Shown: positions 39,602 to 51,133 of the stretch, piece after piece
How the letters are laid out: every line of letters begins with the position of its first letter
Position numbering within the stretch: the first letter of the stretch is position 1
From: Symsagittifera roscoffensis
Lineage: Eukaryota; Xenacoelomorpha; Acoela; Convolutidae
Length of the DNA: 60,000 bases
Assembly: GCF_963678635.1 (NCBI RefSeq)
Contig: NC_087063.1
Span: 83,997,574 to 84,057,573, forward strand
Reading direction: 5' to 3'
The notes under the pieces: model-generated
Database searches by the model: none
The model's input: only the letters and a program-made list of their open reading frames with translations
What the model was told of the DNA's origin: nothing
Made by a program: the position numbers and the translations under genes

Positions 39602-42600
39602 ATGGCAGTCTCATCACAACTAAGGTTGTAAAAAGATGTGCCATTCTGCCAGATGACACAACACAACCTTCCGGCGACGTAAAAAAGGACGGCTAAAGGC
39701 CTTATGAACGAAAAAGTGTTGCGAAGGAGGGTCAGAATGTTCTAGAATTTTATTTTTCAAAATTTCGATTGAAGAGTGAACATTTCTGAGAAATAGAAAA
39801 AGTCGGCCATTTTGACTAAAAAAGAAGAGAAAGAACAACGACAGATATTGTGAAAAACAGTCGTACAAGAGACGGAAATCACGAAGCCTCTTATCGTGGC
39901 AACAACGCACGATAAGACACTTGTCAACAGATATTGGTGGAGAAGGAGGCTTCAGTGGGGGGAAGAAATATACCACGGGACCCTCCCGGGACACGAATTA
40001 TAAGAGATAAGAGCGTTATCTCAGGAATATTACGGGAGCGGAGGCTTGGTCCCCCAGAGACTGTTCTATGTGAAGGGACTGTATAAACTAACTTTATAGC
40101 TGCTGGAATGTCATAGATCTTAATTAACACCGTTATTGTTTAATATTTCAGAATATGAGTAGCTAGAAAAAGGAAAGGGTCAATTCATCTCCAATGGATT
40201 TAATATAGAACTGTCACACAAAAACATGTTAAAATAGGTTGTTTGAGCCGTGTTTTTAATGACAATCACGTAGTCTGAGGATCCGAGACTCAGCTATGTG
40301 GTTGTGTTCGCATGTAAACGAAAGCTGATCAAAAGTCGTTTGACTGATGGCCTAAAAATGGTAACTTTTTACTTTGCCCTAAACAGACCAGAAAATCAAC
40401 TGGCAAGGTCGAGACGGTGAAAAACGAGTAGGATTAAGGTAACTGACGCCTGCCAGTCGTTAATAGGTACTTTTCCTACGCTCCGTCGCTGTGTAGTATT
40501 TGGGCGAATGTTACATAGACGTTTTTATGGCGCTCCTGGGTGGGCCTGTTAAAGGCATGAAACCATCATGATCAGCAAGCGTTTCAGCGACGAACCCTCC
40601 GCTCCGGGCGTATGCCCGAGTTAGAGGTCTTAATGACCGTTGTTGTACTAGGGGGAGGGTGCGTACCCTCCGTCTAGTACAATTTAGCTTTTTAACTTAG
40701 TTAACACCGAAAATTCCGGGGGCCGGAGGGTTAGGTGGGAAGTCATGAACCCGCTTGTCCCGAGGTCCCGGGACCAAAAACAACTAAAGAGAAAGCGTAA
40801 AACCAAACAAAAATAGTGCATAACCAAGAAAAAGCCAAAAACGTTTTTATTTAAAAACAAAAAAGTACAAAAAACAGTAAAAAATCCAAGAAAGACCAAA
40901 AACAGTAAAAAACATAAAGTGACAGTTTATATGTTATTTCCGGACGAGATGTGATCTGACCTTCCTATTTGTTGTTGTTTCAGATTGATTTATATCATTT
41001 CTGATAGAAAGGTTGTGTGTTTTGGTGAAGGGTTGGATACCCTCCCTCGAGTGTAGTTTGAGTGTTTAAGCACGTTAATGGTGATTTTGCCGGTGACCGG
41101 AGGGTAGAGTGGCAAGCTGACCGACGTGTTCCACGCTCAACAGGGACATCAAGGGCAACATCTTCAACGACTGTTGGGTATCGTTGAAGCAATTTTAGTA
41201 TCGTTGGGGTACTATTTCATTAAAACTTAAGTGGTGGGGGGCACGATTGGCGCGGTCCGATTGTACCCTCCATCGATTACAAATTTCCGAGTTAAGGGTC
41301 TTAATTCGGGTATTTTGGTGCAAAGGAGGGTATAGTACTATTCATTAACGACTACTAATAGGTTATTATCCTTATTACATATTACTTATCTCCTCAATTA
41401 GATCCAAAAAACACCCAATTTTGTCGAAAATCATCGATTTTCGACCAAACTGTAGACCCCCAAATTTTTGGATATCCGAGCTTTTCCGATAGGCCAAAAG
41501 CTTTTATATAGAGAGTAGCTACGTAGTTCGATCCCCTTCACTAAAGAAACCGCGTGAGCAAAGACTCAGTAGAAGTTAGAAAAACGGAAATTTTTCGATC
41601 AAAATTTTGATAATTTTCTGAATTTTGTCAATCTGTTTTGGCGATCGAGATTTTGAGTTTTTAGAGTTAGAGCAATAAAATTTTTTGCGTTAGGAGCGTG
41701 CTAGCATAACGTGCTCGGTTACTAGAGAAATTTTAGGGTAACCCTCCGAGTAGTTCCGTGGATAGAGCTAACGACTTAAGGTTTGGAAAAGGAAGGAATC
41801 GGAGGGTCCAAATTTGATAGTTTTTGGCCAAATTTTTGTTTCTAAACCAATTTTGGTCCAATTTTTTGCATTATTCCAGTGCCGTACAGGGCTACTACGC
41901 TCATTTCAAGTATTTTTAGGCACTCTGGACCGGAATTGCGGAAAAAGTCTTTCAGAACCTATATAGGTGGTGAAAAAAGGCCATTTTGACGAACGCGTTT
42001 TTGGCGATTTCTCAAAGACTAGTTGTCCGATCGGGATAATTTTGGTACCATAAGTCGACGTTTTTGACCACTTTTCCTAATCGCAACCGTTTTTGGGTTG
42101 ATTATTTCGGAAAAGAAAAATTTTTTAGAATTTGTTGGTTCGGAGGGTCCAAATCACGAGGAACCCTCCGAGCGGCATAAAATTTTAATGAAATCACCTT
42201 TTATCCTACTGGGAAGGTTGACCGAGTCAGCCAACCTAGTTTTAAGCCAGGTAGACCGCTCTCAGAGGCTTTACTGCGGTGATATAACCCTTTTTCTTGA
42301 TTTTGGGTGAACCCTCCGAAGTGACCCTCCGGAGTCAGCTAAACCCCTTAGCAACCCTCCTTAGTGGAAAATTTCCACGAGATCACCCAAAGAAGTTATA
42401 ACAGCTCCACTTAGAGCTCCTAGTTTGTTTTGACGCTTTTTGAAGCTAGTGGGAGAACCTTCTAAGCGAGATTAAAAAATTTGAAAATTTTGGAGGTACC
42501 CTCCGAAGTAACCCTCCGGAGCATATTAAGCATCTTATTGACCCTCCTTAGTAAATTTAAGGGGACCCTCCGAAGTAACTTGAGTGATTAGGGTACCCTC

Positions 42601-43600
42601 CGAAGTAGCTTGGGTGATCAAGGTACCCTCCGAGGTAACCCTCCGGAGTGTCTTAAACCTCCTAAAGATCTTCCTTGTTAGAGACTTGAGTAAACTTTCT
42701 GTGGCAATTTGGGAAACGGAAAATATCCATTTAATTAGGATCATATTAGGATATTAGGCGTGCTTATCAGGGTCATAAGAACCCATTCTGACCCGGGAAT
42801 TTGTGATCAACTTTGGATTCTACATTGGGTGTATCAGAAGTACCCGAACAAAGAAATTTTTTTTTTTTTATTGTGATTTTGGTTGTGTGGTTGCCTTGAG
42901 CTACTTAATAGGAAAGTTCGGGCAATCCGGGAACAAATAAAGGAAGACCTCGGTGGGTGTATTAGGCAAATACACACCCACTTGAGAAGAAAAAGTGTTC
43001 CCTACTCTCGTGCACTTGGAGCAGTCCGAGTGTGGGAGAGCTTTTTCATAGATTTTACGAATTTTCGATCAGAGGTTGCCTTGAGCTACTTAGTAGGACA
43101 GCTCGGGCAATCGCAGGGCACCTAAAAGAAGACCTCGGTGGGTGTATTAGGCAAATACACACCCACTTGAGAAGACTGTGTCCTGGGCTTTGTTCTTTCG
43201 GATCGTTCCGATTGAGGGAAGTCTTTTTCTTTAAGACTAAGTCTTACTGATCTGTTTCTGAGTCATCACTGCTTTTTATCAAAGATTGTTTATTTTTAAC
43301 AAAGCAGTGACTTGATATATTGTGTGGCGATAAATTGATACTGACAAAAGGTCGCTGTCACCTGTAGGATATTCTTATCTGATTATCTATTGTGTTTTGT
43401 GTGTCGATTATATCTTGTGGAAACTTAGTGATACTGTTATACTATACAACAGGGTTGAGTTAGCATTATATCAATACTGGGTAGACCATGTGTGTAACTT
43501 TAGCTGAGTCACTAGTTTAGTCGGGAGATTTGACTAGATCTTGTTTGTGGTACGTTTGCATTGCCATCAAATTACGAATATTTTCAATTTGTTAAAAACT
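39602..43600 (+). promoter_or_regulatory. Long GC-richer leader/LTR-like region with ACCCTCC motif array
   Basis: No gene can be supported. From about 40,590 to 42,660 the heptamer ACCCTCC or its complement GGAGGGT occurs some twenty times, often as close inverted pairs (for example 40,654-40,671, 42,308-42,335 and 42,625-42,650). Three looser repeats of a roughly 300-400 bp unit start near 40,650, 41,025 and 41,262, each with 'accctcc' followed by 'ggagggt' 60-70 bases later. A 30-bp unit, 'taccctccgaagta(a/g)cttg(a/g)gtgat(t/c)a', is tandemly repeated at 42,565-42,640. The array sits upstream of the gag gene, so I read it as the 5' LTR or leader of the downstream retroelement. LTR borders could not be fixed because a 3' partner is not in the window. 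Confidence 0.5.
42890..43250 (+). repeat. 185-bp tandem duplication with a conserved hairpin
   Basis: Copies start at 42,890 and 43,075. The core 'gaagacctcggtgggtgtattaggcaaatacacacccacttgagaag' is identical in both, whereas flanking parts differ by many bases. The core folds into a stem (gtgggtg..tatt/aatacacacccac). A second inverted repeat follows at 43,266-43,275 and 43,301-43,310 (tcactgcttt/aaagcagtga). Confidence 0.85.
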
Positions 43601-45784
43601 ATGCAGCGCAGGGACTCGCTAGGATCGACTACTAAAATTCCCAGGCTAAGCAAGGGAAACACGCGGAAATTTAAAACTAGGCGTAGCCAAACCTCGTTTA
43701 GCAGCGCTTCCGACGTGTTTGCTGAAGACGAATCGACTAAAGGTCAACCTGATCTTTCAGTGAGCGAAATGAAACTAAGGAGCGAGAAAAACCTCGATGG
43801 CAATCAAGGGCGGAGCGCCGAAGCCGGGCCTGCGAGCGAAATGCTGGTGGATCCCTTTGACGAAGGGGAGCGAACGCTCATTCGACCCGACTTTGAGCCA
43901 GACGAGGTCCTCGAACGGGAGGAAGTCGAGAGGACAGAGGAGACCTCGGAGCGTCCCGAGGTCGAACCTCGGGAGGAAGTGTTGTACAGGGGAATGTCCA
44001 AATCAGAGACTAAGAGCTATAAATGGAGAAAGGAACCTTCACATCCGACAAGTGCACACTCATCTTTGGCCAAACAGAGCAACAACGCGATGATGTCGAG
44101 TATGAGTTCGGGTGAAGAGCAGACGTTCCCGAAGGCAAAGAAAAGGTGGAAGTCTTTGTACGATGAGCGCGTGACGTCGCTACAAGCCGGAGGTCTATCC
44201 TCTAGTTACGACCAACCGGAAATAACCCATCCGGATGTGAACTTCACACCGTGCCCAAGGAACGACATGAGCAGGGAGGCGTCTTCTGCCTCGCCGACCA
44301 GGCCTATGTCAGATGGGATAACGATGGGAGCATCATCAACGTTTGACAGACTGATGACGTCAATGCACAAGCAAAAGGGCGGTGCTTCATCGAGTACTAG
44401 GCTACAGCCACAGTTGACCTCGTCTTCTCTGGGGCTAACCCCGCCATTGGGGGCAGCTGGTGACATAAGTGATATGTTCGCTGGTGTGATGAATGGCCTG
44501 GATGAATTGAGGCGGGACATGACTAAGAGGATAGATCAAGTTGACGAGAGAGCTCACCATGGTCGAGAGAGTTTGCAAGATGAGCTAACGCACGTGAAGT
44601 CGCAGGCGAGGTTTGATCAGGCTCAATTGATTCGTAACACCGATCAATGCCTGGCCGAGAGCCTGGCACAGGCAAACAAAGAGTCAGAGGAAAGAGAGGC
44701 TAGAATGACAAGAGAGATCGAGCGATTGTTGAATGATCATGATAATACCTACGCCCAAACGATGACTGGCCTGGAAAGGAGGTTGGACGCCAAATCTGAC
44801 TTGATGATGCGGAAGCTTGACGCGATCCTGAATGGGAGTAGTTGGCAGGAGCATTCCAACTCAAGGGAGCGCTCACGCCATGCGAATGTTGGAGATGGTA
44901 CGGGCAACAGTGCCAGAGCCCAGCAAGGCTCGAGAATGAACTACGAACATAGAAACAAGGAGCGGCCAAGGGCAGCCCCGCAGAGGCCTGGCTGGACGAA
45001 TCCAGTCCCACCGGAGGCAGATGCCACCCCGGAGACAAGATTGCCAACCGTGCCACAAGTCAGTTCAGTACCATATCTGACTACAGTCTCACAAGACACA
45101 ACGATGTATGCCTCGATGTTTGAGCCTCTGAACAGATCTCTCGAAACATTCATCACCAAGCTCTCGAAGTCAACCGAGAGAGGAGAGAGGTCAAGAAGGA
45201 CACTGAAAAAGCCGAAGTCATATAAAGACGAGTCGGACGGCTGCATTGATACTTGGATAGAGGTGATGAAGTTACACTTTGAGGAAGAGAATCTCTCAAA
45301 GAAACAAGAGTGCAGCGAGCTGACGAGCAACCTGGAGGGTACTGCATTAAATTGTGTAATGGCGAAAAGAGCCAATGAGAGAGACAGCGCTCGCAAGATA
45401 TTCGACATCCTGCCGAATCGTTTCGGCTCTGGAGTACAAGGGCACCAGGCTATGGTGAAGTTCGAGAAGAGGCGTCAGAGAGATGAAGAATCAATAGATA
45501 AATTCTTGGACGACCTTGAATTGCTCAGGAGGAGAAGCAACCCGGATGAGAGAATATCCGAGCGAAACTTGGCGATTGCTTCGAAGTTCATGGATGGAGT
45601 AAGGAGTGAGGAGTTGAAGACGATGTTGGCCACTCACTTCACCCTGTCGCTTGACCAGGTACCCACGCCTGACGACTTGCGTATGAAGTCACGCGAGTAT
45701 TTACTCATAAAACCGAGGGCGCAAAACCGTTACAGCAATTATGGCAACTATAGCGGGACAAACACTGGTGCGAATTCCAGTTAG
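43601..45784 (+). CDS. gag: Gag of the giant Ty3/Gypsy-type element (727 aa)
   Basis: I choose the ATG at 43,601. An acidic, Ser/Thr/Glu-rich N-terminal half is followed by a coiled-coil-prone stretch (about residues 355-415) and a low-complexity linker. A Ty3-type capsid region then spans residues about 545-700, with a CIDTWIEVM start and a RFGSGVQGHQAMVKFEKRRQ centre. The frame ends at a TAG (45,782-45,784), just before the zinc knuckles that normally close Gag. Those continue in the same frame downstream. The stop is therefore either a suppressible gag/pol junction, as in gammaretroviruses, or a nonsense mutation. GC content is far higher than in the flanking host DNA. Confidence 0.85.
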   Translation: MQRRDSLGSTTKIPRLSKGNTRKFKTRRSQTSFSSASDVFAEDESTKGQPDLSVSEMKLRSEKNLDGNQGRSAEAGPASEMLVDPFDEGERTLIRPDFEPDEVLEREEVERTEETSERPEVEPREEVLYRGMSKSETKSYKWRKEPSHPTSAHSSLAKQSNNAMMSSMSSGEEQTFPKAKKRWKSLYDERVTSLQAGGLSSSYDQPEITHPDVNFTPCPRNDMSREASSASPTRPMSDGITMGASSTFDRLMTSMHKQKGGASSSTRLQPQLTSSSLGLTPPLGAAGDISDMFAGVMNGLDELRRDMTKRIDQVDERAHHGRESLQDELTHVKSQARFDQAQLIRNTDQCLAESLAQANKESEEREARMTREIERLLNDHDNTYAQTMTGLERRLDAKSDLMMRKLDAILNGSSWQEHSNSRERSRHANVGDGTGNSARAQQGSRMNYEHRNKERPRAAPQRPGWTNPVPPEADATPETRLPTVPQVSSVPYLTTVSQDTTMYASMFEPLNRSLETFITKLSKSTERGERSRRTLKKPKSYKDESDGCIDTWIEVMKLHFEEENLSKKQECSELTSNLEGTALNCVMAKRANERDSARKIFDILPNRFGSGVQGHQAMVKFEKRRQRDEESIDKFLDDLELLRRRSNPDERISERNLAIASKFMDGVRSEELKTMLATHFTLSLDQVPTPDDLRMKSREYLLIKPRAQNRYSNYGNYSGTNTGANSS

Positions 45785-45802
45785 TACAAACCTCGCGATG
45801 AC

Positions 45803-48508
45803 ATGGACAAGAGGAGGTCGTGCGCGAATTGTGGTTCGATGGACCATCACGTTTCTGCGTGTTCTGCATACAAACAGAACATGAAGGCCATAGGCTACTT
45901 TCTCGAGGACGCCGACGCGACCGACGAGGATCATGAGGAGTACGTCAGAGGGCTCATCATGAAATATGGTCCGAGGTGTTTCTTCTGTAATTTGGAGGGA
46001 CACTTCAAGTCGGATTGTACTCAATTTTGGGACGCAGTAGCGGACGCGAAACATCCCCGCCACGAAGAGGCGCTTTCGGGTGTCAAGGCCAGTCGAGCAC
46101 GTCTGATGAACGAGGCTGAATCTCGGCGAAAGGAGACGACACCGAGCACCCTCACGACCAAAAAGGTTAAGACATGGCCTGACGAGGTGGTAGCCTCGAA
46201 CCTCGAAACAGAGTCGTCTAGCCCAATCAAGGTGGAATACGGCCTGGCGGCAAGGACAGCGCTGCAGAATGTCAAACAGGACCTAGCCACGAAAGAAGTG
46301 GAGCAATGGGTAAGGTCGGAGCTGGAGAGCACAGATCTTCGGGAAAGTCTTAATGTCCTGGGTAAAACGACAAAAGCAGAAGACAAAGAAGAGCCCAAGA
46401 AACAAGGACTAAAACTGAACGTTATATCTGGTAAGACTTTCGGCATGACGAAGGCGGGGACCAAAATAATGTCCATCATCTCAGTCGCAGGGCACCAGGT
46501 GGTCAAGAACTTGAGTGAACCATCCGAGATTACACTAGTCCACCTGGACATCTATGCCGACTACCTGAAGGAGAAGGATCCCAAACTGGACTCCAGGGCA
46601 GTGCGAGCGCTGCTCACAACGGGAGGTCCGAGGCTGATGAAAGTGGACGGACATTTTATCGATGTCCATGGCCCTTACCCGATCCTGATGAATGTAGATG
46701 GCATCAATATCTACACGAAAGCTCACATAACTGATGCGAACGATCAGGTTGGCCGGATATACATTGGTAAAGAGGAGCTGAAGGTCAGACGAATCGGACA
46801 CAACGCGATACTCGAACAAGATGCGGTGCATATTGGTTGCGAGGCCGATCTGGCCGCACACGTTCTGGACGTGCAAGGCAGACAACTTTCAGTAAAGGGT
46901 CTGCTAGACACGGGAGCAGTGGTTAGTGTCATGCCAGTCAAAACTTGGACTGACATGGGTTTCGAAAGGTCGGATCTCATACCGACAAACATCAGGTTGG
47001 CAGCTGCCAATCAGGGAGCGATCTATGTTACCGGACGAACCCCGATCATTTCACTGCAGCTCGGAGGAAGACATCTTTGGATGAGCTTCCTAGTAGTAGA
47101 GAATTTGGACGAATCCGATCAGTTCATCTTAGGAAGGGATTTCGTTCGCAACTTTGACGTCACGATCGATCTCAATGACGGATTGATTAGGATCAAGGAT
47201 CCTGAGAGAAAGTATGAGAAAAACCCCCTTAATAAGATCTTAATTAATCAGGCCAAGGTGCCGATTTTTCTGGATCGAAAAGTTAGATTAAAACCAAACC
47301 AAGCCGTAGTAGCGACGTTTAGGATGAGGAACTTGAATGAACTCAGCAATGACAGACAGGTGTGTCTGGTACCGAATCCAAACAGTAAAAGCTCGGCTAC
47401 TTTAGGAAGAAGCTTCTCACTCACTCAGAGCGGACTGTGTGTGAGTGTGTTATTGAACACAGAAGCAACAACAGTGACAATACGGAGGGGAAAGAAACTT
47501 GGCTACGCTTTGCCTCTGAACGCAGACTTTCAGAGTGTGGAGAACTTGAAAAAGTTTGATGTAACTAAATGTCCATTGCATGCGAACCAAGAATGTATAA
47601 TGAAAAGAGTGAATGAATTAAAATCTTCTAGGAAATTGTTTTCAATGAAGTCGGAAACAGATGATGGGCTGTCTAGTTGTTCCAACTTTCCTGAGAGGCC
47701 GACGGAAGCAGAGTTAGCAGCGAATAAGCCTGTCCTACCTGAGATAGAACACCTGAAGGTTAAAATATCAGATAAGGAATTAGATTCGCTCAGAGCGGTG
47801 CTAAATCGGAACGCAGACGTTTTTTCAAAGCATAAGGCCGACATAGGTTGTTGCAATTTTGTAGAGCACGAGATTGAGATAGAAGAGGGCTCGGTACCTC
47901 ATAGGGAAGGGGCGAGAAGAATGACCCCAAACAAGTCAGAAGCGTGTAGGAAGGAAATCGAGATGTTAATGGAGTACGACATGATCGAGCCGTCGAAGTC
48001 TTCATGGGCTTGTGGTGTGGTCATGGCGAAAAAGAAAGGGGGACAACTCAGATTTTGTTGTGATTTCCGTTATCTGAACGCAGTGACTATAAAGGACGCA
48101 TACCCGATTCCCCGCATCGATGAGAGCATATCCAAGCTGGGAGACGCGAAGTTCTTCACGACGTTGGATTTGGGCTCTGCATTCTGGCAAGTGCCACTCA
48201 GAAAGCAAGATCGAGAGAAAACAGGTTTCGCGTGTGAGCTGGGACTGTTCCAGTGGAAGAGGATGCCATTCGGATTGTGCAACGCGACGGCCACATTCCA
48301 GCGACTGATGGCCCAGGCACTCACGAGCGTCACTAAGAAATACGGGAATCTCATCATGTGTTACGTCGATGATGTCGTGATTGCAACACCAACCTTGGAA
48401 GACCACATAGAGAGGTTGGAGGAGGTGTTTTCTTGCATGAAGCAGGCGGGTCTGAAATGTAAACCCTCTAAGTGTGAATTCCTTAAAGTATCTGGGCCGC
48501 CTGGTTGA
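45803..48508 (+). pseudogene. pol: Nucleocapsid, protease and first part of reverse transcriptase
   Basis: Same frame as gag, after its TAG. Two CCHC knuckles lie at residues 7-20 and 59-72 counted from the ATG at 45,803. A retropepsin with DTGA at about residue 369 is closed by an ILGRDF motif. Reverse transcriptase follows, with a GGQLRFCCDFRYLN block and YVDD at about residues 854-857. The frame then breaks at about 48,477-48,490: the coding sense continues in the next frame, and a few residues expected between the YVDD palm and the thumb are missing. That implies a small deletion not divisible by three. Confidence 0.85.
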
Positions 48509-50543
48509 CAAACATGGAGTGAGACCAGATCCCGAAGCGGTTGAAGCGGTGCTGACCTGGAAGGCACCTAAAACAGATACACAGCTGATGAGTTTTCTGG
48601 GATTCGCAAATTATTATCGAGAGTTCATCAAGGGGTATGCTGACAAAATATACCCCATGCAGAGGTTGATGAGAAACAAGGGCAAAAAGTTCACCTGGAC
48701 TGATGAGGCACAATTTTCATTTGACAACATCAAGCGTGAACTTTGCGAGGCACCGGTCCTAGGCATGCCAACAGAGAAGGGGATATTCGTGCTGGACACG
48801 GATGCATCAGTGGTTGCGATATCGGGCATACTTCACCAGGAGCAGGAGTGGAACGGGAGAACGGTTCTTCGTCCGATAGCCTACGGGAGTAAAGTCCTGG
48901 GTGATACTGAAATGAAGTACGGCGCACCAAAAGCGGAGATGTTTGCGGTGATCACTTTCGTGGAAAAATACAGGGCCTACTTGGGGAGTGCTCCCTTCAA
49001 GTTACGTGTGGATAACCGTGCCCTTGCCTGGCTGAAGACCTATTCGATGGACCAAAGCTATATTGGTCGTTGGATCGTGCGCCTGGATGGATACCACATG
49101 ATCATAGAGCACCGTACTCGTGACAAGCACCAGAACGCAGATAGCCTCAGTAAAAAGACAGAATTTTATGAGCGCCTCGAGGACAAACAGGCTAACCAAT
49201 CAGAGATCAAAGACGGGTTTTCCTTTCTGGATAAAGAAACCTACGACAAGCTGCCACTTACTAGGTGGTTAGACAAGTCAGGACATCCTATACCTGGACA
49301 CCCTGACCTTCCAGTGGAGACAGCCGCTGAGATAAAGCTTTTAGCCAGAGGCGAGCCCGTTCCGTTGGATCTGCTAGTCCGATCCAACTTGGTGCAGCAA
49401 GAACTAACCAGGCTGGGTATAAACAGCATGGCTCTATTGAACAGGACGGTGAACGTGGCGCCGGACGTCATGGGAAAACTCCGTGACTTGTTGGACAGGG
49501 AAGTGGATAGGCATGATCGTGAATGGATGGAGACAATGCAGCGGTTGACTGTCGACGAGAGAACAGAGAAGAGGCCAGTGTCCATTCGCAGCCGAGGCGT
49601 TGAACGGGATTGCAGGTCGATCGTCAACCAGCTGGTGAGCTCGATGCCGAAAGAAGTCTTGTTGAGAACTTCGTTCACTGAATATGGAACATTGAATCAG
49701 AACCAAACTACTGAGGAAGTCAGGATCAGGTCGAAATCTAGCTTCACGAGGAGAGTGCACTTCACGGATGCAAAAGAGGAATACGAGCCGAGCCCAGCTT
49801 GCTCGTCCGCGGACGAGACAATGTCCGGAGAGTCTGACACCTTCGAGCCAGTCAAGGACGACTCGTCTGAGGAGTCAGACACCTTTGAGCCCGTGCAGGA
49901 CGACTTGTCCGGGGAGAGGTTGATTAGACCACCTATGGGCAGAATTTTGTCCGGGGAGTCCGGTTCGAAGCGACCGATGGACAGAGTTTTGTCCGGGGAG
50001 TCAAGAAACTTCTCAGAAAACTTGGAATATGATGTTGGGGAATCAGCCGACTCAAGTGTTGACTCGAGACCCCAGTCCTGGGACAACACGTCTGAAACAG
50101 CTTCCAATTCCGATATGTCAGAGATCGCAATCCACTCCTTAATGGTAGACTGGAAGCAGCGTGGGCTGGACCGAGAAACACATCAGGATCCAGACAGGGA
50201 CAGATACACCTCAGATGAAGAGGGCACTGTGGTAGATAATGCCGCAGACGAGCTCGAGCTGATAGCAGTTTCGAAACGTCCAACCAGATTGCTGCCACAT
50301 GGTACGGTCGTCCGTACCAATCTGGAACCATCTGTGCAGGAAGCGACGCCTTTGAAAAAGATATGGTGTGTCAAGTTGATGGACGATGCTCATGCTCCGG
50401 AGATAATGAGTGGGCAAATGAACGTGGTGAAGACGTGTTTGAAAGCCAGGTACAGGCTGTCGGATCTCCTAAGGGCTCAACGAAATGACAGAATGGAGCA
50501 CCAGACAAGGGAGATTTGGAAGAAGACAGCTACAAAATCCTGA
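48474..50543 (+). pseudogene. pol: RT thumb, RNase H and a long unique spacer (second pol segment)
   Basis: Continues reverse transcriptase (YLGRLV onward), then RNase H with Asp in VLDTDAS, Glu in KAEMFAV and Asp in RVDNRA, ending near HQNADSLSK. It is followed by about 440 residues with no counterpart in ordinary Ty3 elements. This spacer is acidic and Ser-rich, with a repeated SGES/SxESDTFEPV motif around 49,815-50,010. The segment has no credible start of its own and must be a fragment of the polyprotein. Near 50,485-50,543 the sense moves to another frame, again with residues apparently missing before the integrase finger domain. Confidence 0.8.
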
Positions 50544-51133
50544 AGCAATTCTACCTGAAGCGAAACAACTTGTTGTACCTGAACAAGGACGGAATCGTAG
50601 CCTGCAAACGAAAAGAGGAGGACAAGGTCCTTTATAAACACAATTCAATAGTGTTACCACAGTTGTACCAGACCGAATTGCTCTTTCGTTCACATGATCA
50701 GATGGGTCATCAAGGCGTGGACAAAGTATACAACAGGATACAGAAACGATTCGAATGGCCGGGATTGAAGAAGGCTTGTGAGAAATGGATAGCCGCATGC
50801 CTGTCTTGTCAACAGGCAAAGGATCCCAGGAAACTAAGGTTCCCCCTACAGTCAATAGAGTCGTCAGGTTTCAACGAAGTGGTGCAAATTGATCATCAGA
50901 AAATCTGCATGACAGCAACGGGCTATAATCAGGTGCTGGTAATGATCGACCATTTTACGAAGTATGCGGAAGCAGCACCCTGCATGACAGCATCGGCGGA
51001 AGAAACATGCGATCATCTGATAAATGTATGGATAGCGAGGCATGGCTGCCCCATCACGTTCCAATCGGACAATGGCAAAGCATTCGTGCGCAGGCCCACT
51101 CGACCACTTATCATCCGCAAACGAATGGCCTAG
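50489..51133 (+). pseudogene. pol: Integrase zinc finger and first half of catalytic core (third pol segment)
   Basis: Contains the HHCC finger (HDQMGHQ ... CLSCQQAK), the first catalytic Asp in VQIDHQK and the second in FQSDNGKAF. It leaves frame at about 51,080-51,095. Around a dozen residues expected between the second Asp and the catalytic Glu are missing, so the normal D-35-E spacing is lost, and this copy's integrase should be inactive even if the frame change were bridged. Confidence 0.85.

Noticed and set aside
39620-39994. 124-codon minus-strand frame next to the packaging ATPase
   Set aside because: Low-complexity Phe/Leu/Arg composition and no conserved Polinton counterpart that I recognise.
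42883-43250. Two similar frames of 72-80 codons in the 185-bp tandem repeat
   Set aside because: Their similarity is fully explained by the DNA repeat; the conserved part is a hairpin core and the frames lie in a leader.
13803-45784. Stop-codon reassignment as an explanation for in-frame TAA/TAG in three elements
   Set aside because: Other genes here end at TAA or TGA followed by clearly non-coding sequence, and the three stops fall in independent elements, which is what ordinary decay or readthrough would give.
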